Below, one piece after another: positions 9,413 through 18,816 of a stretch of 64,000 nucleotides of DNA. Within the stretch, counting starts at the first letter, position 1. Each line of letters opens with the position of its first letter. The DNA is from JAFEDN01 sp963712715 (lineage in GTDB: Bacteria > Pseudomonadota > Gammaproteobacteria > Coxiellales > Coxiellaceae). Position numbers and translations under genes: made by a program. Where the stretch lies: positions 257,624 through 321,623 of the forward strand of contig CAVQJI010000037.1 in NCBI GenBank assembly GCA_963712715.1, given 5' to 3'. The notes under the pieces were generated by a model. The model did no database searches. It was not told the origin of the DNA and saw nothing but the letters and a program-made list of their open reading frames with translations.

Positions 9413-11172
9413 TCAGGAAGCATCCCCTCGGTTGGGATCCCAAAGTTTCTTATATAAGCTATTTTTTTTAATTAAAGTCTGATGAGATCCTTCTTCCACA
9501 ATACATCCATTTGAAAACACCAAAATTCTATCAACAATAGAAATAGTAGAAATTCTATGTGTAATAATAAATGCTGTTTTGTGTTCAATTAGACGCTTTA
9601 TAGCAGCTTTCAATTTGACTTCCGCGAGAGCATCCAACTGAGACGTGATTTCATCCAAAATAATAATTTTACCAGGTTTAAGAAAAGCACGTGCTATACT
9701 AATCATTTGGCGTTGGCCGCCAGATATATGAGCACCATTATCTCCAATAATCGTCTCATATTTGCCGGGAAGTGCATCAATAAACTCCTTACATCCAGCT
9801 GATTCTGCCGCCAGAAACACTTCATCATCGGAAGCTGTAAATTTCCATACCGTATATTATCCATAATACTTCTGTGAAAAAGAGTAGAATCCTGCTGAAT
9901 AAAAGTAATAAAGTTTAATAATGATTCATCGGTAAAATCATTTATATTATGGTCATTAAATAAAATATTTCCCGATAAACAAACATTCTTTTTTAACAAT
10001 AGGCTTGCAAATGTAGATTTACCACTTCCTGAATATCCCACAATACCAATTTTTTCATTTTCAGATATATATAAATTAGAAAATTCAAAAATTGTATTAT
10101 TTCCCGGATATTTAAAAATAACATTATCAAATTTAATATTAACTTTAGATATGGATATGTTTTTTTCATTTTTCCTTAAATCATTAAATACGTGGTCGTC
10201 CAGCAATTCATTTACTTGACTAAATATTCCCAAATTTTTTTGAAAATTTATAATTTGTGCGCCAATCCACCAAGTATAATATATAAGCAAAAAACTAGAT
10301 TGTATGCTAAATATAAAATCACCATAAGTTATTTTATGAAATTGCAAATTGGATGATAATATATATACAGTTACTATAATAAAGATCGCCGTCATAGTAC
10401 CCTGAACTATTTGCAAATTTAAAATATGATACCGCAGACGAATTTGCAATTTTCCCTCTTCTTTATGCAACTTAATGAGTCTTTTTATTTCAAAATCTTT
10501 CCTATTAAATGATTTAATAACATTTATGTTATTGAGAGAGTCCACAATATTTCCAACCACATCACTATTAGCTTCACAAGCCTCATTAGATAAAAATAAA
10601 CATTTTTTTGTATAAATAACAGAAGCCAGGCTAAAAAGAATCCACCATATAAACAAAATCCCTGCAAAAAGTGGCTGCTTGCCATATAATAAAAAAACGG
10701 TTAGTATGAATAATACCGCTATCGGAATAAAATTATAAAAAAAGATTTCATATAACCTTTCGAAAGCATTGACCCAGTCATTTATTTTATTTCCAATAGA
10801 TCCTTTTAGTCTATCCGAAAAAAAATTTAAATCTTTATTCAATACATATTCATAACTCTTTTCTCGTATTGAGTGTTTTAAATTTGTCAAAAGTCTTATA
10901 TCTATAAGACTCTGTAGTTTCAGCGATATCTCTCGGCCAATCAAAACGATACCCAGAAAAAAAAGAGGGATTCCCAAATTAAATTTTGGTGATACCCCTG
11001 TAGACGGCGATACATGATCAATAATGTACTTTATAGCAAATGGCTGCAATGCATAAAATGAAGCCCCGAGAATAGAAAATACCGAAGCCATAAAAATTTT
11101 ATATTTATAAATTTTAAATACTTTAAAATAAAAAGAGAATATCTGCTTTTTCATTTTAGATTTTATATTCAT
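9413..11172 (-). CDS. ABC exporter with fused membrane and ATPase domains, one frameshift
   Basis: Start ATG 11172, overlapping the upstream gene by 17 nt. About 585 residues when the missing base in the A run at 9839-9841 is restored; as read, the frame breaks there into two pieces. The N-terminal half has six hydrophobic segments. The ATPase half has Walker A GYSGSGKST, Q-loop IQQDSTLFH, signature ISGGQRQ, Walker B IIILDEITSQLD and H-loop FIITHR. This is a type I homodimeric exporter like those that export RiPPs or peptides. No N-terminal C39 peptidase domain is present, so any leader cleavage must happen elsewhere. It is the last gene of the minus-strand operon. Confidence 0.85.
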
Positions 11173-12367
11173 AAAAAAGAGGCTTTAATATTTCTGAAGA
11201 TTTAATCGAATGATAATACTCTTCTATTTCTAACCTATTATATTTATTATTTTTTGAAAAATCTAAAATAAATTCCGAGAAATGTTTTTTTTCAATTATT
11301 GATTTCAATAGTATTAAAAATAACTCCTGAGAGTTAGTATCAGTAGATTCACATATCAAATCCGTTGACCATTTATAAATAAGTGCTAAAGTATCATGAT
11401 TTGGAAATTTAATAGATATATGTTTAATTATGGAATCAATAGTTGGTAAGTACAGTAAGAGAGCCAAATAATATCTCTGCCCAGGATCAGTTACTCTATT
11501 TCTTAGTCTATAAATTGATAATCGCCGCTTTTCTTCCTTGATGGAGCTTATTATATAAGAAATGCGAGAACCATAAATGTTAATAGCATATTTTATAGTG
11601 TTTTCTATTTTATCGGCCTGCTCATGCTGTAGATATAATTGTCGTAATATTAAATAACAACCAAAAATATCTGTACTATCAAGACAAGCAAATAACATTT
11701 CCTGATATTCTGTCGATCTTATTTTTGCCAAAAAGTCTAAAACTTGAATTTTTTTAACAATTAATGGATCGACATAGCATGAATCAAAAGCAATGTATGG
11801 AACCCTATACTCTAACTCAGGTTTAAATTCTTCAATAATATGAGTTCTCACCACCATTGTTACGGAAGGCATATCTAAATGAAAAGTAGAATGAATTAAA
11901 GATGGACCAGGTATAATTTCTCTTATATCACCGACCTGCAACAACTCCACGTATTTAATATTTATTTCACCAATTCTCAACTGATTACATAATTTTTCAT
12001 TTTCTATAAATTCATAAATACTATGTAAACATTCGCCATGGACCATAGCAAATGCGCCACTAAATACATGATGATGAACTGCAGCTACACCAACATGCCA
12101 TAATAAAAGCTCAATTCTAAAATTTTCATCATAATAAACAGTAATAGGAGGTTGCCCAAAAGAAGCTCCCAAACTACTTTGCTTACCAATTTGGCTCGCG
12201 TTTACAAGCCATTTGATAACATCTATGTATGCTAAATTATTATTTGAGATAAATTCTTTCAAATATTTAGTTGCGACAGGCGAAAAATGAGATACTTCAA
12301 AATTAGATTTTTTCCATTCACTCTTAACAGAGCATGCTAACGCTTCAATTTGATCTAAAATTGACAT
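11156..12367 (-). CDS. Uncharacterised cupin-like protein of RiPP-like operon
   Basis: 403 residues, overlapping neighbours at both ends (13 nt upstream, 17 nt downstream), so clearly part of the operon. The N-terminal third carries a histidine cluster, AAVHHHVFSGAFAMVHGE, followed about 45 residues later by PGPSLIHSTFH, a spacing that suggests a cupin metal site of the cysteine-dioxygenase kind. The C-terminal half is helical and repeat-like. I do not recognise a named family. Beside two JmjC oxygenases, a radical SAM enzyme and an exporter, an oxidative tailoring or substrate-handling role is plausible but unproven. Confidence 0.6.
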   Translation of the reverse strand: MSILDQIEALACSVKSEWKKSNFEVSHFSPVATKYLKEFISNNNLAYIDVIKWLVNASQIGKQSSLGASFGQPPITVYYDENFRIELLLWHVGVAAVHHHVFSGAFAMVHGECLHSIYEFIENEKLCNQLRIGEINIKYVELLQVGDIREIIPGPSLIHSTFHLDMPSVTMVVRTHIIEEFKPELEYRVPYIAFDSCYVDPLIVKKIQVLDFLAKIRSTEYQEMLFACLDSTDIFGCYLILRQLYLQHEQADKIENTIKYAINIYGSRISYIISSIKEEKRRLSIYRLRNRVTDPGQRYYLALLLYLPTIDSIIKHISIKFPNHDTLALIYKWSTDLICESTDTNSQELFLILLKSIIEKKHFSEFILDFSKNNKYNRLEIEEYYHSIKSSEILKPLFYEYKI

Positions 12368-13537
12368 CTCACCACGACACCATCTAAAATAAATCGTTGC
12401 ACAAGTTTTATCTTATTTTCAGCAGAAATTGATCCGGGTAGGTCTGAAATTTTAAATGTTTCTTTATTTATAATAAAATTGATAATTGTTTCGCTATCAT
12501 GATCTAAAGAATAACTTGATAATCCACTGCAAAACAATTTATTAATTTCGTCTTTTTTCTGCAAATCTAGAATAATACCTCTTCTTAATGATACAGTTGT
12601 ATCAAGTTTAATATTATTTAAATTATTAATACCCATAAAACCATTATCTGGTAATATATCCATATCACTAAACTGTTTTTCAAATAGCTGATCAAGGATT
12701 TTTTTATTATCTAAATATTTCGATAATTTTTCAATTCTTTTTTTGTACTCTTCTTTGCTATTATCTTGATTAGCCTTATCTAAAATTCCTTTTGGTAATG
12801 GTTGGCAGAAATCTTGTATTTCGGTAAATATATGTTTAAATATGTCAGCCCAAGTGTGTGTATTAACACTGATTGTAATATGTAAGGAATGTTCATCTAA
12901 AGTTATTGCATTATGATAAACTCCTCTTGGGATATAAATCCAATTACCAGGCTCCATTGTAAACTGATGCTGTATCTCTAGTTGTTCTTCTTGTGCCCTA
13001 GATAAGGGCGCAGGGCGCTTTTTGAGAAGAGGTGGCTCCGCTGGAATATATAAAAACCATTTCTTTTTACCAGAAACCTGTAAAATAAAAACATCATGAT
13101 TGTCATAGTGAATAGGAAAACCAGATGATTCCTTGAGGGTTAATATCTATTAGCCTTGACTTGCGAAGATAGAGAACTTTATATTTAAAGAAAATTTTCT
13201 CATACTCTCTACACAAATCAGCTACTAATGGTATTTTTTTGTGAACCTTAGTTAATAGCAAGGTATATCCCTGATTATAAGCTTGATAAACCTGAGGCAA
13301 ACTAATGCTATTGGAATTTGAGTAGATGTCTTTTTTTAAAAAGGACGAAGGTTTGACTAGATCAATCCAATCATTTTTTGACCCGCCTATCGATGAAATA
13401 AAGTTTTCTATATCGTTGAGAGTAACCAGTTTAGAAAAGAGTTCTTTGTTTGGAGATTGCAAAGACAGGCAAGAATTTTTTTGCCAATGCTCTTGAAAGA
13501 ATACATCCTCAGGAACAGGATCTAGAAAGTAACTCAT
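12355..13537 (-). CDS. ROXA-like JmjC (cupin_4) oxygenase, frameshifted
   Basis: Start ATG 13537. The N-terminal half (ending near 13,140) and the part beginning LTLKESSGFPIHYDNHD are in different frames; two missing T bases near 13,140 and 13,165 explain this, and the intact paralogue next to it supports the repair. The iron site is H-Y-D in GFPIHYD plus the distal His in IYIPRGVYHNA. The C-terminus (ISDLPGSISAENKIKLVQRF) is the winged-helix-like domain of the ribosomal-oxygenase (YcfD/ROXA) family. Those enzymes are Fe(II)/2-oxoglutarate hydroxylases of Arg or His in proteins. Its place in a peptide-maturation operon suggests that a peptide is the substrate here (inference). Confidence 0.7.
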
Positions 13538-13569
13538 ATTTTTAACCTCTCATACCAAAAACGATACGA

Positions 13570-14766
13570 CTAAATTTCAGCCACCGTTAACAAACCATCC
13601 GAGACAAAATTACGAATCAAATCTACTTTTTCTTAATAAGAAATATGTCCGGTAATTCAGCAACTTTAAAATTACCCCCTACTCATTATAAAATCAAGTA
13701 ATATGCTGCTTTTACTATTAAAATGATACGGAGTCATACCACTGCACAGCAATTTATTCAAATCCTGCTCTTGCTACACATACTAAAACCGTTCCTTTTC
13801 TAAACAAACTATAGTATCTGGCTTTATTTCATCCAATTTATTTATGCTCTCAAAACTATCACTCGGTAAAACATCCATTTGTCTAAACTGATATTCAAAA
13901 AAGAGAATTTAATATTTGCATAAATTCGTTTTTCTTTTGTAATAATGAATTTACTCGCTGCAAATAATTTTTCTCCCATTCTTCTTTATTATTAATATCA
14001 AGAACACCAACTGGCAAAGACTGACGAAATTCTGGAATCTCATTGATTAGTCGATTACAGGCATCCATCCATGTATGCGTGTTAACACTAACAGCAGCAT
14101 GCAAGGAATGTTTATCAGCTGTTTCTGCTTTATGATAAAATCCCCTGGGAATATAAATCCAATCTCCCGGCCTCATTACAAACTCTCCGAGTACTTTGAG
14201 TTTTGCTTCTTGATCTGCAGTAAGCTTTGCGGCACTCTCTTAGTAGAAGGATAGCGATTCGGCGCATTATAAACAGTCCAGAGTTTTTCCCCTGTAACTT
14301 GTAATGCAAAAACCTCACAATCGTCATAATGAATAGGAAATCCCTTCGCCAATTTTGGAGTAAGAACAACACTAGCTCTGACTTGGGAAGACAATAAAAT
14401 ATGATTTCTAAAAAACAATTTTTCATATTCACGGCAAAGAACAGAAATGCTTGGCAATCTTTTATTAACTTTTGTTAATAGTAATGAATATCCTTGGGCA
14501 TATGCCTGACACACACGAGCTAGATCAATAAAAGAACTTTCATTTATATATTTTTTTTTATCCAGTATCGAAGAAGACTTAACCAATTCAATCCAGCCAT
14601 CTTGTACAGAGCTTAAAGAAGATACCAGAAACTCCATGTCTTTTAACGACATTAATGCGGGTAAATCATTATTTCTATACTCACCATCTAAAGAAAAATA
14701 AGGCTTTTGTTGCCAATATTCTAAAAAAAAATCATTCTCCGACAGAGGGTATAACAAATTCTTCAC
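13570..14766 (-). pseudogene. Second ROXA-like JmjC oxygenase, decayed at C-terminus
   Basis: Start ATG 14766, paralogous to the gene at 12355-13537 along its length. The N-terminal 150 residues are intact and carry the iron-site GFPIHYDDCEVFALQVTG. A frameshift near 14,220 separates this from the second half with the distal His (IYIPRGFYHKAE). Below 13,895 homology to the winged-helix domain can still be followed (for instance DLIRNFVSDGLLTVAEI before TAG at 13570) but only through several stops and frame changes. This is more damage than a few homopolymer errors would give, so I call it a pseudogene, with caution. If functional, it would be a second Fe/2OG hydroxylase of the same operon. 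Confidence 0.6.
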
Positions 14767-14805
14767 TGTGATCCCCTTATTGTTGCAGAAATATTTAATA
14801 ATAAT

Positions 14806-16324
14806 TTATGCGTAATACCTTACCAAATTTTGCATTTTTCTGTATTTTTCTGCAGGATTACAAGTATTTATGAATCTAGAACCATTTTGTGTGCCATTAA
14901 CAACCCGACATGTTCCTCCACATAAATATCGAATATCGCAATACTTACATCCCTCAATGTGATCAACTTCAAACAGGGTGGTAAATCTTTCTAATATTTT
15001 TATTATTTCTTCATACGGTTTATCATCTACATTACAGAGAGCAGCATCCAATAGATGACAGGGGTAGACGGTACCATCAGGCCCCACCACCAATTGTTCT
15101 GCATAACCACAGCTACTTTTAGCTCTAGTTACTCTGGGGCCATTGCTGTTACTTGGGCCTGGCAAGTCTTTCAATAACTCTTCAACTTTCGTTTGGGTAT
15201 CCTTAGCACCAAGACGGTCATTCTTTCCAGCTCCTCGACCATGCGGTATTAGTCCATAACTTAATTTAAACTCTAACCCAGTATTGGCGAATTTTTCAGC
15301 AAAATTGAGAAATTTTTCTTGCCATGAGTCCCAGTTTTCTTCCATAACACACATACCTACTCGTACTCTAGTGCCACCCTGAGCTAAAAGAGTTTCAATT
15401 GCGCTAATGATCCTTTTATAGGATCCTTTGCCACGAATAGGATCGTTTGTTTCGACATCTGGACCATCTAAACTGATTTGGACTTCATCACACAAACCTT
15501 TTAACTTAGGAGCCGCACGCTTCATCATCAGGCCATTGGAAAATAAAGTCACGAATAAATTTAAATCTTTACTGTGCTGTATCAAGTCTATACAGCCCTT
15601 ATGGGTAAGGGCCTCACCCCCTGTAAACAGAATTCTTTCTCCGCCATAAGAAGCAAAATTAGTAATTAACTTTTGCCACCATTCAGTTGGCTTATCTCGA
15701 CTTCTATCAATATGGGGACTGGAATCGGCATAGCAATGAATACACTCTAATTGACAAAATTGAGTTAAGTGAAAACGTGCAAAGCGATGCGGCAAGACTT
15801 TAATTCTTTCTCTATAACCTTCAATTCCTTTGATAAAACCAGCAGTAGCCAATTTACCAACCAGCTTTAGAATTGAGTCTTTATTTGCCGGTTGCTCATT
15901 AATAACTGATTTAATTGATTTGCCTGCTTTTAATAAAAGCATAGCATCATGTTCGGTATTATCCAGAACAGCCACTGTTCCTTCATGAACAGCTACCCAA
16001 AGATTTGTTTCATCGACTAAACGATGAGCTAACTTATCGGCTAAAGGTAAGCTTGAATTCATATTAAGCGTATAACCCAGATTATTACCATTTTCGCTTG
16101 AAATTCTTATGCTTGAGTCATTTGCATCTGCTAGTAGCGTATTACTGGAAGGTTTATTTACTGAATGGACTTTCTTGAGTATGGAGGCAATTTCAAGATT
16201 AAGATCACTTTGTTTTTTCAGCTTAGATGATAGCTGCTCATCCGGTTGCTCTAAAGCTACATGTACCGCAACCACCCTGCTTATTATTTGCGCTTTCAGT
16301 AACTACAGGTATAGGAAATTTCAT
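14806..16324 (-). CDS. Radical SAM/SPASM peptide maturase
   Basis: The long frame opens at GTG 16275, but the best start is ATG 16324, which has GGAGGG seven nt upstream. That frame gives MKFPIPVV...GGCGTCS and joins the long frame if one T is removed at 16253-16255. The protein would have about 505 residues. In GTG-start numbering, residues 90-155 look like a PqqD/RRE peptide-binding domain, C174-x3-C178-x2-C181 (FCQLECIHC) binds the SAM cluster, FTGGEAL and ISLDGP follow, and a Cys-rich SPASM domain (CGYAEQ, YPCHLLDAALC, EGCKYCDIRYLCGGTC) ends the protein. Such enzymes form C-C or thioether links in ribosomal peptides. A Cys-containing peptide gene lies just upstream. Confidence 0.85.
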
Positions 16325-16400
16325 GACACAGCCCTCCGTGTAGAGTAAATTCAGACTGGGTGAATGTTCACCCAGTCCATCCTGGAACGAAATTCTAAAT

Positions 16401-16572
16401 TAGCAAGTCGGACCATCAGGGTTATTAAAACAACCGACGCCGTCTATCATGCCTTCGCCCTGATCAACAAATACGTTTTTCTCTACTTTAGTTATTCCAA
16501 TTTCTAAAGACATCATTTTCTCTCTCAGAAATTTTTACAGAAGCCGTTGGTAGCTGTGCTTTATTACTCATT
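16401..16572 (-). CDS. Candidate RiPP precursor peptide, frameshifted
   Basis: Too short for routine gene calling. ATG 16572 has AGGGAG eight nt upstream and begins MSNKAQLPTASVK. As read, the frame stops after 26 residues at 16492. A second ORF (ATG 16517 to TAA 16401, 38 residues) begins MMSLEIGITKVEK and ends GVGCFNNPDGPTC. Removing one A in the A5 run at 16533-16537 fuses both into a 56-residue peptide: a charged leader and a Gly/Asp/Asn-rich tail with two Cys, the last at the very C-terminus. It is the first gene behind the promoter at 16644-16672 and directly precedes the radical SAM gene, the usual place for a RiPP precursor. Confidence 0.55.
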
Positions 16573-16643
16573 ATTCAGTCTCCCTAATAAATAACGACAA
16601 TACTCAGATTCTCTATATTAAACAAAATACTAGTTCACCTTCA

Positions 16644-16672
16644 ATTATACTCTTTATTTTTTAATATAACAA
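16644..16672 (-). promoter_or_regulatory. Sigma70-type promoter of the RiPP-like operon
   Basis: On the minus strand: TTGTTA at 16672-16667, a 17-nt spacer, then TATAAT at 16649-16644. Transcription should start near 16,637, giving a 5' leader of about 65 nt before the peptide gene at 16572. Confidence 0.65.
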
Positions 16673-16680
16673 TGCCCACT

Positions 16681-16691
16681 TAAATCATCCC
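16681..16691. repeat. Target-site duplication, left copy
   Basis: TAAATCATCCC, identical to 16972-16982 on the other side of the inserted element. Confidence 0.8.
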
Positions 16692-16971
16692 CTGTGATTC
16701 AGACAGTGAAAAAAAGGTAACACAATTCCTGGAGCGTAAAATCACTGATTTTGCTCATTTTCGTGCTTGACATCACAAAAAATAGTGGAGAAAATCAAAC
16801 ATTATCATAAAGATACGTAATCTTGTAGAGCAACGCTCAAAAAAAATTGCAAGAAATGCGTCACAAAATGCAATTTTTATAGTGGAAAATTTTCGAAACT
16901 TTGCTAAATATCCACGTTAATCATGGGGGTAAGGGGGTTTTATGTTATTTTTTTCACTGTCTGAATCACAG
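16692..16971. mobile_element. MITE: 280-bp element with 24-bp perfect terminal inverted repeats
   Basis: The left end 16692-16715 begins CTGTGATTCAGACAGTG and ends in seven A; the right end 16948-16971 is its exact reverse complement. An 11-bp direct repeat flanks it. The interior has no ORF, so it is non-autonomous. The 11-bp duplication fits IS4-group transposases among others, but the parent element is not in the window. It sits about 20 bp upstream of the -35 box of the peptide operon promoter and could affect its expression. Confidence 0.85.
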
Positions 16972-16982
16972 TAAATCATCCC
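16972..16982. repeat. Target-site duplication, right copy
   Basis: TAAATCATCCC directly after the right terminal inverted repeat, matching 16681-16691. Confidence 0.8.
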
Positions 16983-17103
16983 ATGCTTACCTATCAGCTT
17001 TTTAGTGGTGAAAATTGGTTATGAATTAATCAAAAAAATTAATTAACAAAATAATTAGCGGTACTGAGAATTTATCAATGAGTTAATAGCTATAATATCG
17101 CGT

Positions 17104-17931
17104 TTAAACACCAATTATTTCAATCTCAGCTATTTCTTCAACAGTCAAATTGAATTCAAATATTTGTAAGTCTTGCTGCATATGCACTATGCTCATTGTA
17201 CCGGAAAGCGGCACCATTCCTTCCAGAGTAGCAAATCGTAAAATGACTTGCTCAGGGGTTTTGTTTAAGTGTTCAGCTATTTCTTTAATTTTTTTATTGT
17301 TCAATATTTCATGGTTTGCAGTTAATAATGAAAATCCTTGATATATGATTTGATGAGATTTGCAAAATTCACGAATATCTTTATCCCAACCAAGCTTGGC
17401 ATAGCATCGATTTTGCACGACCATTGGTTTTATTTTTGACTCACGCTCCAATATTCGCAACTGACCAATATTGACGTTACTAATTCCAATTAACTTTGCC
17501 TTACCTGTCTCATATATTTCTTCAAAAGCTTTCCAAGCTTCCCAATCTTTTTGATCAAGGCCATTCCGCGAATAAGGAGCATGCAAAAGATAGGAATCCA
17601 CGTACTCTGTATGCAAATGTTTTAAAGACGATTGGAATGAAGTCTCGACCTGATTCGCTATATTTTTCGCAGGATCGTAAGGAATACGATGGCCGTGACC
17701 ACCCACATGAGTAAATTTAGTCTGTAAAAATAAGGAGCTGCGAAAAATTCCTTGTTTATTTAGTTGAAGTAAGGCCTCACCCACTAAAGATTCGGAATAA
17801 TGTTGCGGTTGGTTTGCGGTGTCAATTGCTAAAAATCCTGCCGATACCGCCATTTTAACCAATGCATCAGTAGCCTCTCCCTTCCAGGCAGTTCCATAGA
17901 TAATTTTTGGTAAAATCATATTGTCGCTCAT
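17104..17931 (-). CDS. Aldo/keto reductase
   Basis: 275 residues with an (alpha/beta)8 aldo/keto reductase pattern. The catalytic tetrad is visible: Asp and Tyr in AIDTANQPQHY, Lys in LQTKFTH, His in SYLLHAPY. NADPH-binding residues appear in IGISN, VVQNRCYAK and the late PEQVILRFA segment. It should reduce aldehydes or ketones in the cytosol with NADPH; the substrate cannot be told. It stands alone upstream of the peptide operon, on the same strand but separated by the MITE and more than 500 bp, so it is probably not co-transcribed. Confidence 0.85.
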   Translation of the reverse strand: MSDNMILPKIIYGTAWKGEATDALVKMAVSAGFLAIDTANQPQHYSESLVGEALLQLNKQGIFRSSLFLQTKFTHVGGHGHRIPYDPAKNIANQVETSFQSSLKHLHTEYVDSYLLHAPYSRNGLDQKDWEAWKAFEEIYETGKAKLIGISNVNIGQLRILERESKIKPMVVQNRCYAKLGWDKDIREFCKSHQIIYQGFSLLTANHEILNNKKIKEIAEHLNKTPEQVILRFATLEGMVPLSGTMSIVHMQQDLQIFEFNLTVEEIAEIEIIGV

Positions 17932-18305
17932 GAATTCTCCTGGATGTGAAATATAAAACCATTGTCAGTTTAAATAATATAATTTTCACGCCATTCTCAA
18001 CTTTTGGGATCCCCCAATAACAATTCAAACTGTAAAGGCAAATTTTCAATCTATTTATTAATAAAAATGGCGATGGTATATGAATCTTGCTTAAATTTTT
18101 TTAAGTTATACTTAATATTCAAGCTCAATTTCTAGCGAATTATAAGCAGATTATATCATTTGACATTTTATGCCAGAAAGAAGTAGAGTAATGTTATTTT
18201 TTCATGTAGTAGTTGATTATCATTCACATCTTGCATACTAATGGCGCTATGGATTGATTCCATGAAAAAAATGATTATAATATATCTTTATGGAGAGCTT
18301 GTGCA
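17932..18305. other. AT-rich intergenic region between divergent genes
   Basis: No gene seen. The region separates the aldo/keto reductase (minus) from the truncated gene at 18306 (plus) and should hold both promoters. No clear operator repeats were found. Confidence 0.4.
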
Positions 18306-18503
18306 GTGATTTTTTTAGAAAACATTTTATCAACAACTGAAATAAAAAATATCCAACAACAAAACAATGATATGAAATGTATCATTTCTCATTCAAGTAG
18401 TGGTGTATTTATAAATAAAAAAACAAATCTTCCCGAAGAAATTAATTCAATTATAGAAAATAATATCTTAGTTTGCTGCAATTTTAAGAAATTACAATCC
18501 GCT
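18306..18503 (+). CDS. 5' end of an AT-rich gene, cut at the contig join
   Basis: GTG 18306 has GGAGAG eight nt upstream. About 66 residues of AT-rich coding sequence follow (IFLENILSTTEIKNIQQQ at the start, NILVCCNFKKLQSAI at the end) before composition changes abruptly near 18,500. The rest of the gene is missing. The frame continues by chance to a stop at 18557 inside GC-rich sequence. The opening is too short to identify. Confidence 0.5.
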
Positions 18504-18512
18504 ATAGCATGC
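18495..18512. other. Composition breakpoint, probable chimeric join
   Basis: Left of this point the DNA is strongly AT-rich. Right of it the sequence is GC-rich with GC-ending codons, and this holds to the end of the window. A gene beginning on the left has no 3' end, and a ThuA gene on the right has no 5' end. No integrase, tRNA, IS end or direct repeat marks the spot. Confidence 0.8.
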
Positions 18513-18789
18513 GTGAGATTGGTCGCGCGACAAGGTGCATGTGCTCCTGAGCCTTGATCCAACCAAGCTGGATTACGCAAACAATCCACGCATTCATCGC
18601 ACCGATCACGATTTTGCCGTGGCATGGAGCAAGATGTACGGCAAGGGGCGTGTCTTTTACTCCACCCTCGGTCATACGGAAGAGGCGTGGCAGGACCCGG
18701 ACATTCGCAAGATGTATTTTGAGGCGATCCGGTGGGTGCTTGGCATGACGGAAGGCAGCACGGTGCCACATCCGCGCGTGGCACGTTGA
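18513..18789 (+). CDS. ThuA-like domain protein, C-terminal part only
   Basis: In frame from the join, WSRDKVHVLLSLDPTKLDYA followed by RTDHDFAVAWSKMYGKGRVF and YSTLGHTEEAWQDPDIRKMY is the C-terminal half of the ThuA (trehalose utilisation, glutamine-amidotransferase-like) fold. The His of STLGH and the acidic residues after it are typical. About two thirds of a normal ThuA protein (240-300 residues) is absent because the left part is replaced by foreign DNA. It precedes Gfo/Idh and isomerase genes, a common trio for keto-sugar metabolism in Acidobacteriota. Confidence 0.75.
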
Positions 18790-18816
18790 GCTTTGAAAGG
18801 GAGTGATTCGGCAGGC

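Noticed and set aside
16692..16971. MITE read as an attenuator or intrinsic terminator pair
   Set aside because: The arms are over 230 nt apart and bounded by an exact 11-bp direct repeat, which fits a transposition product better.
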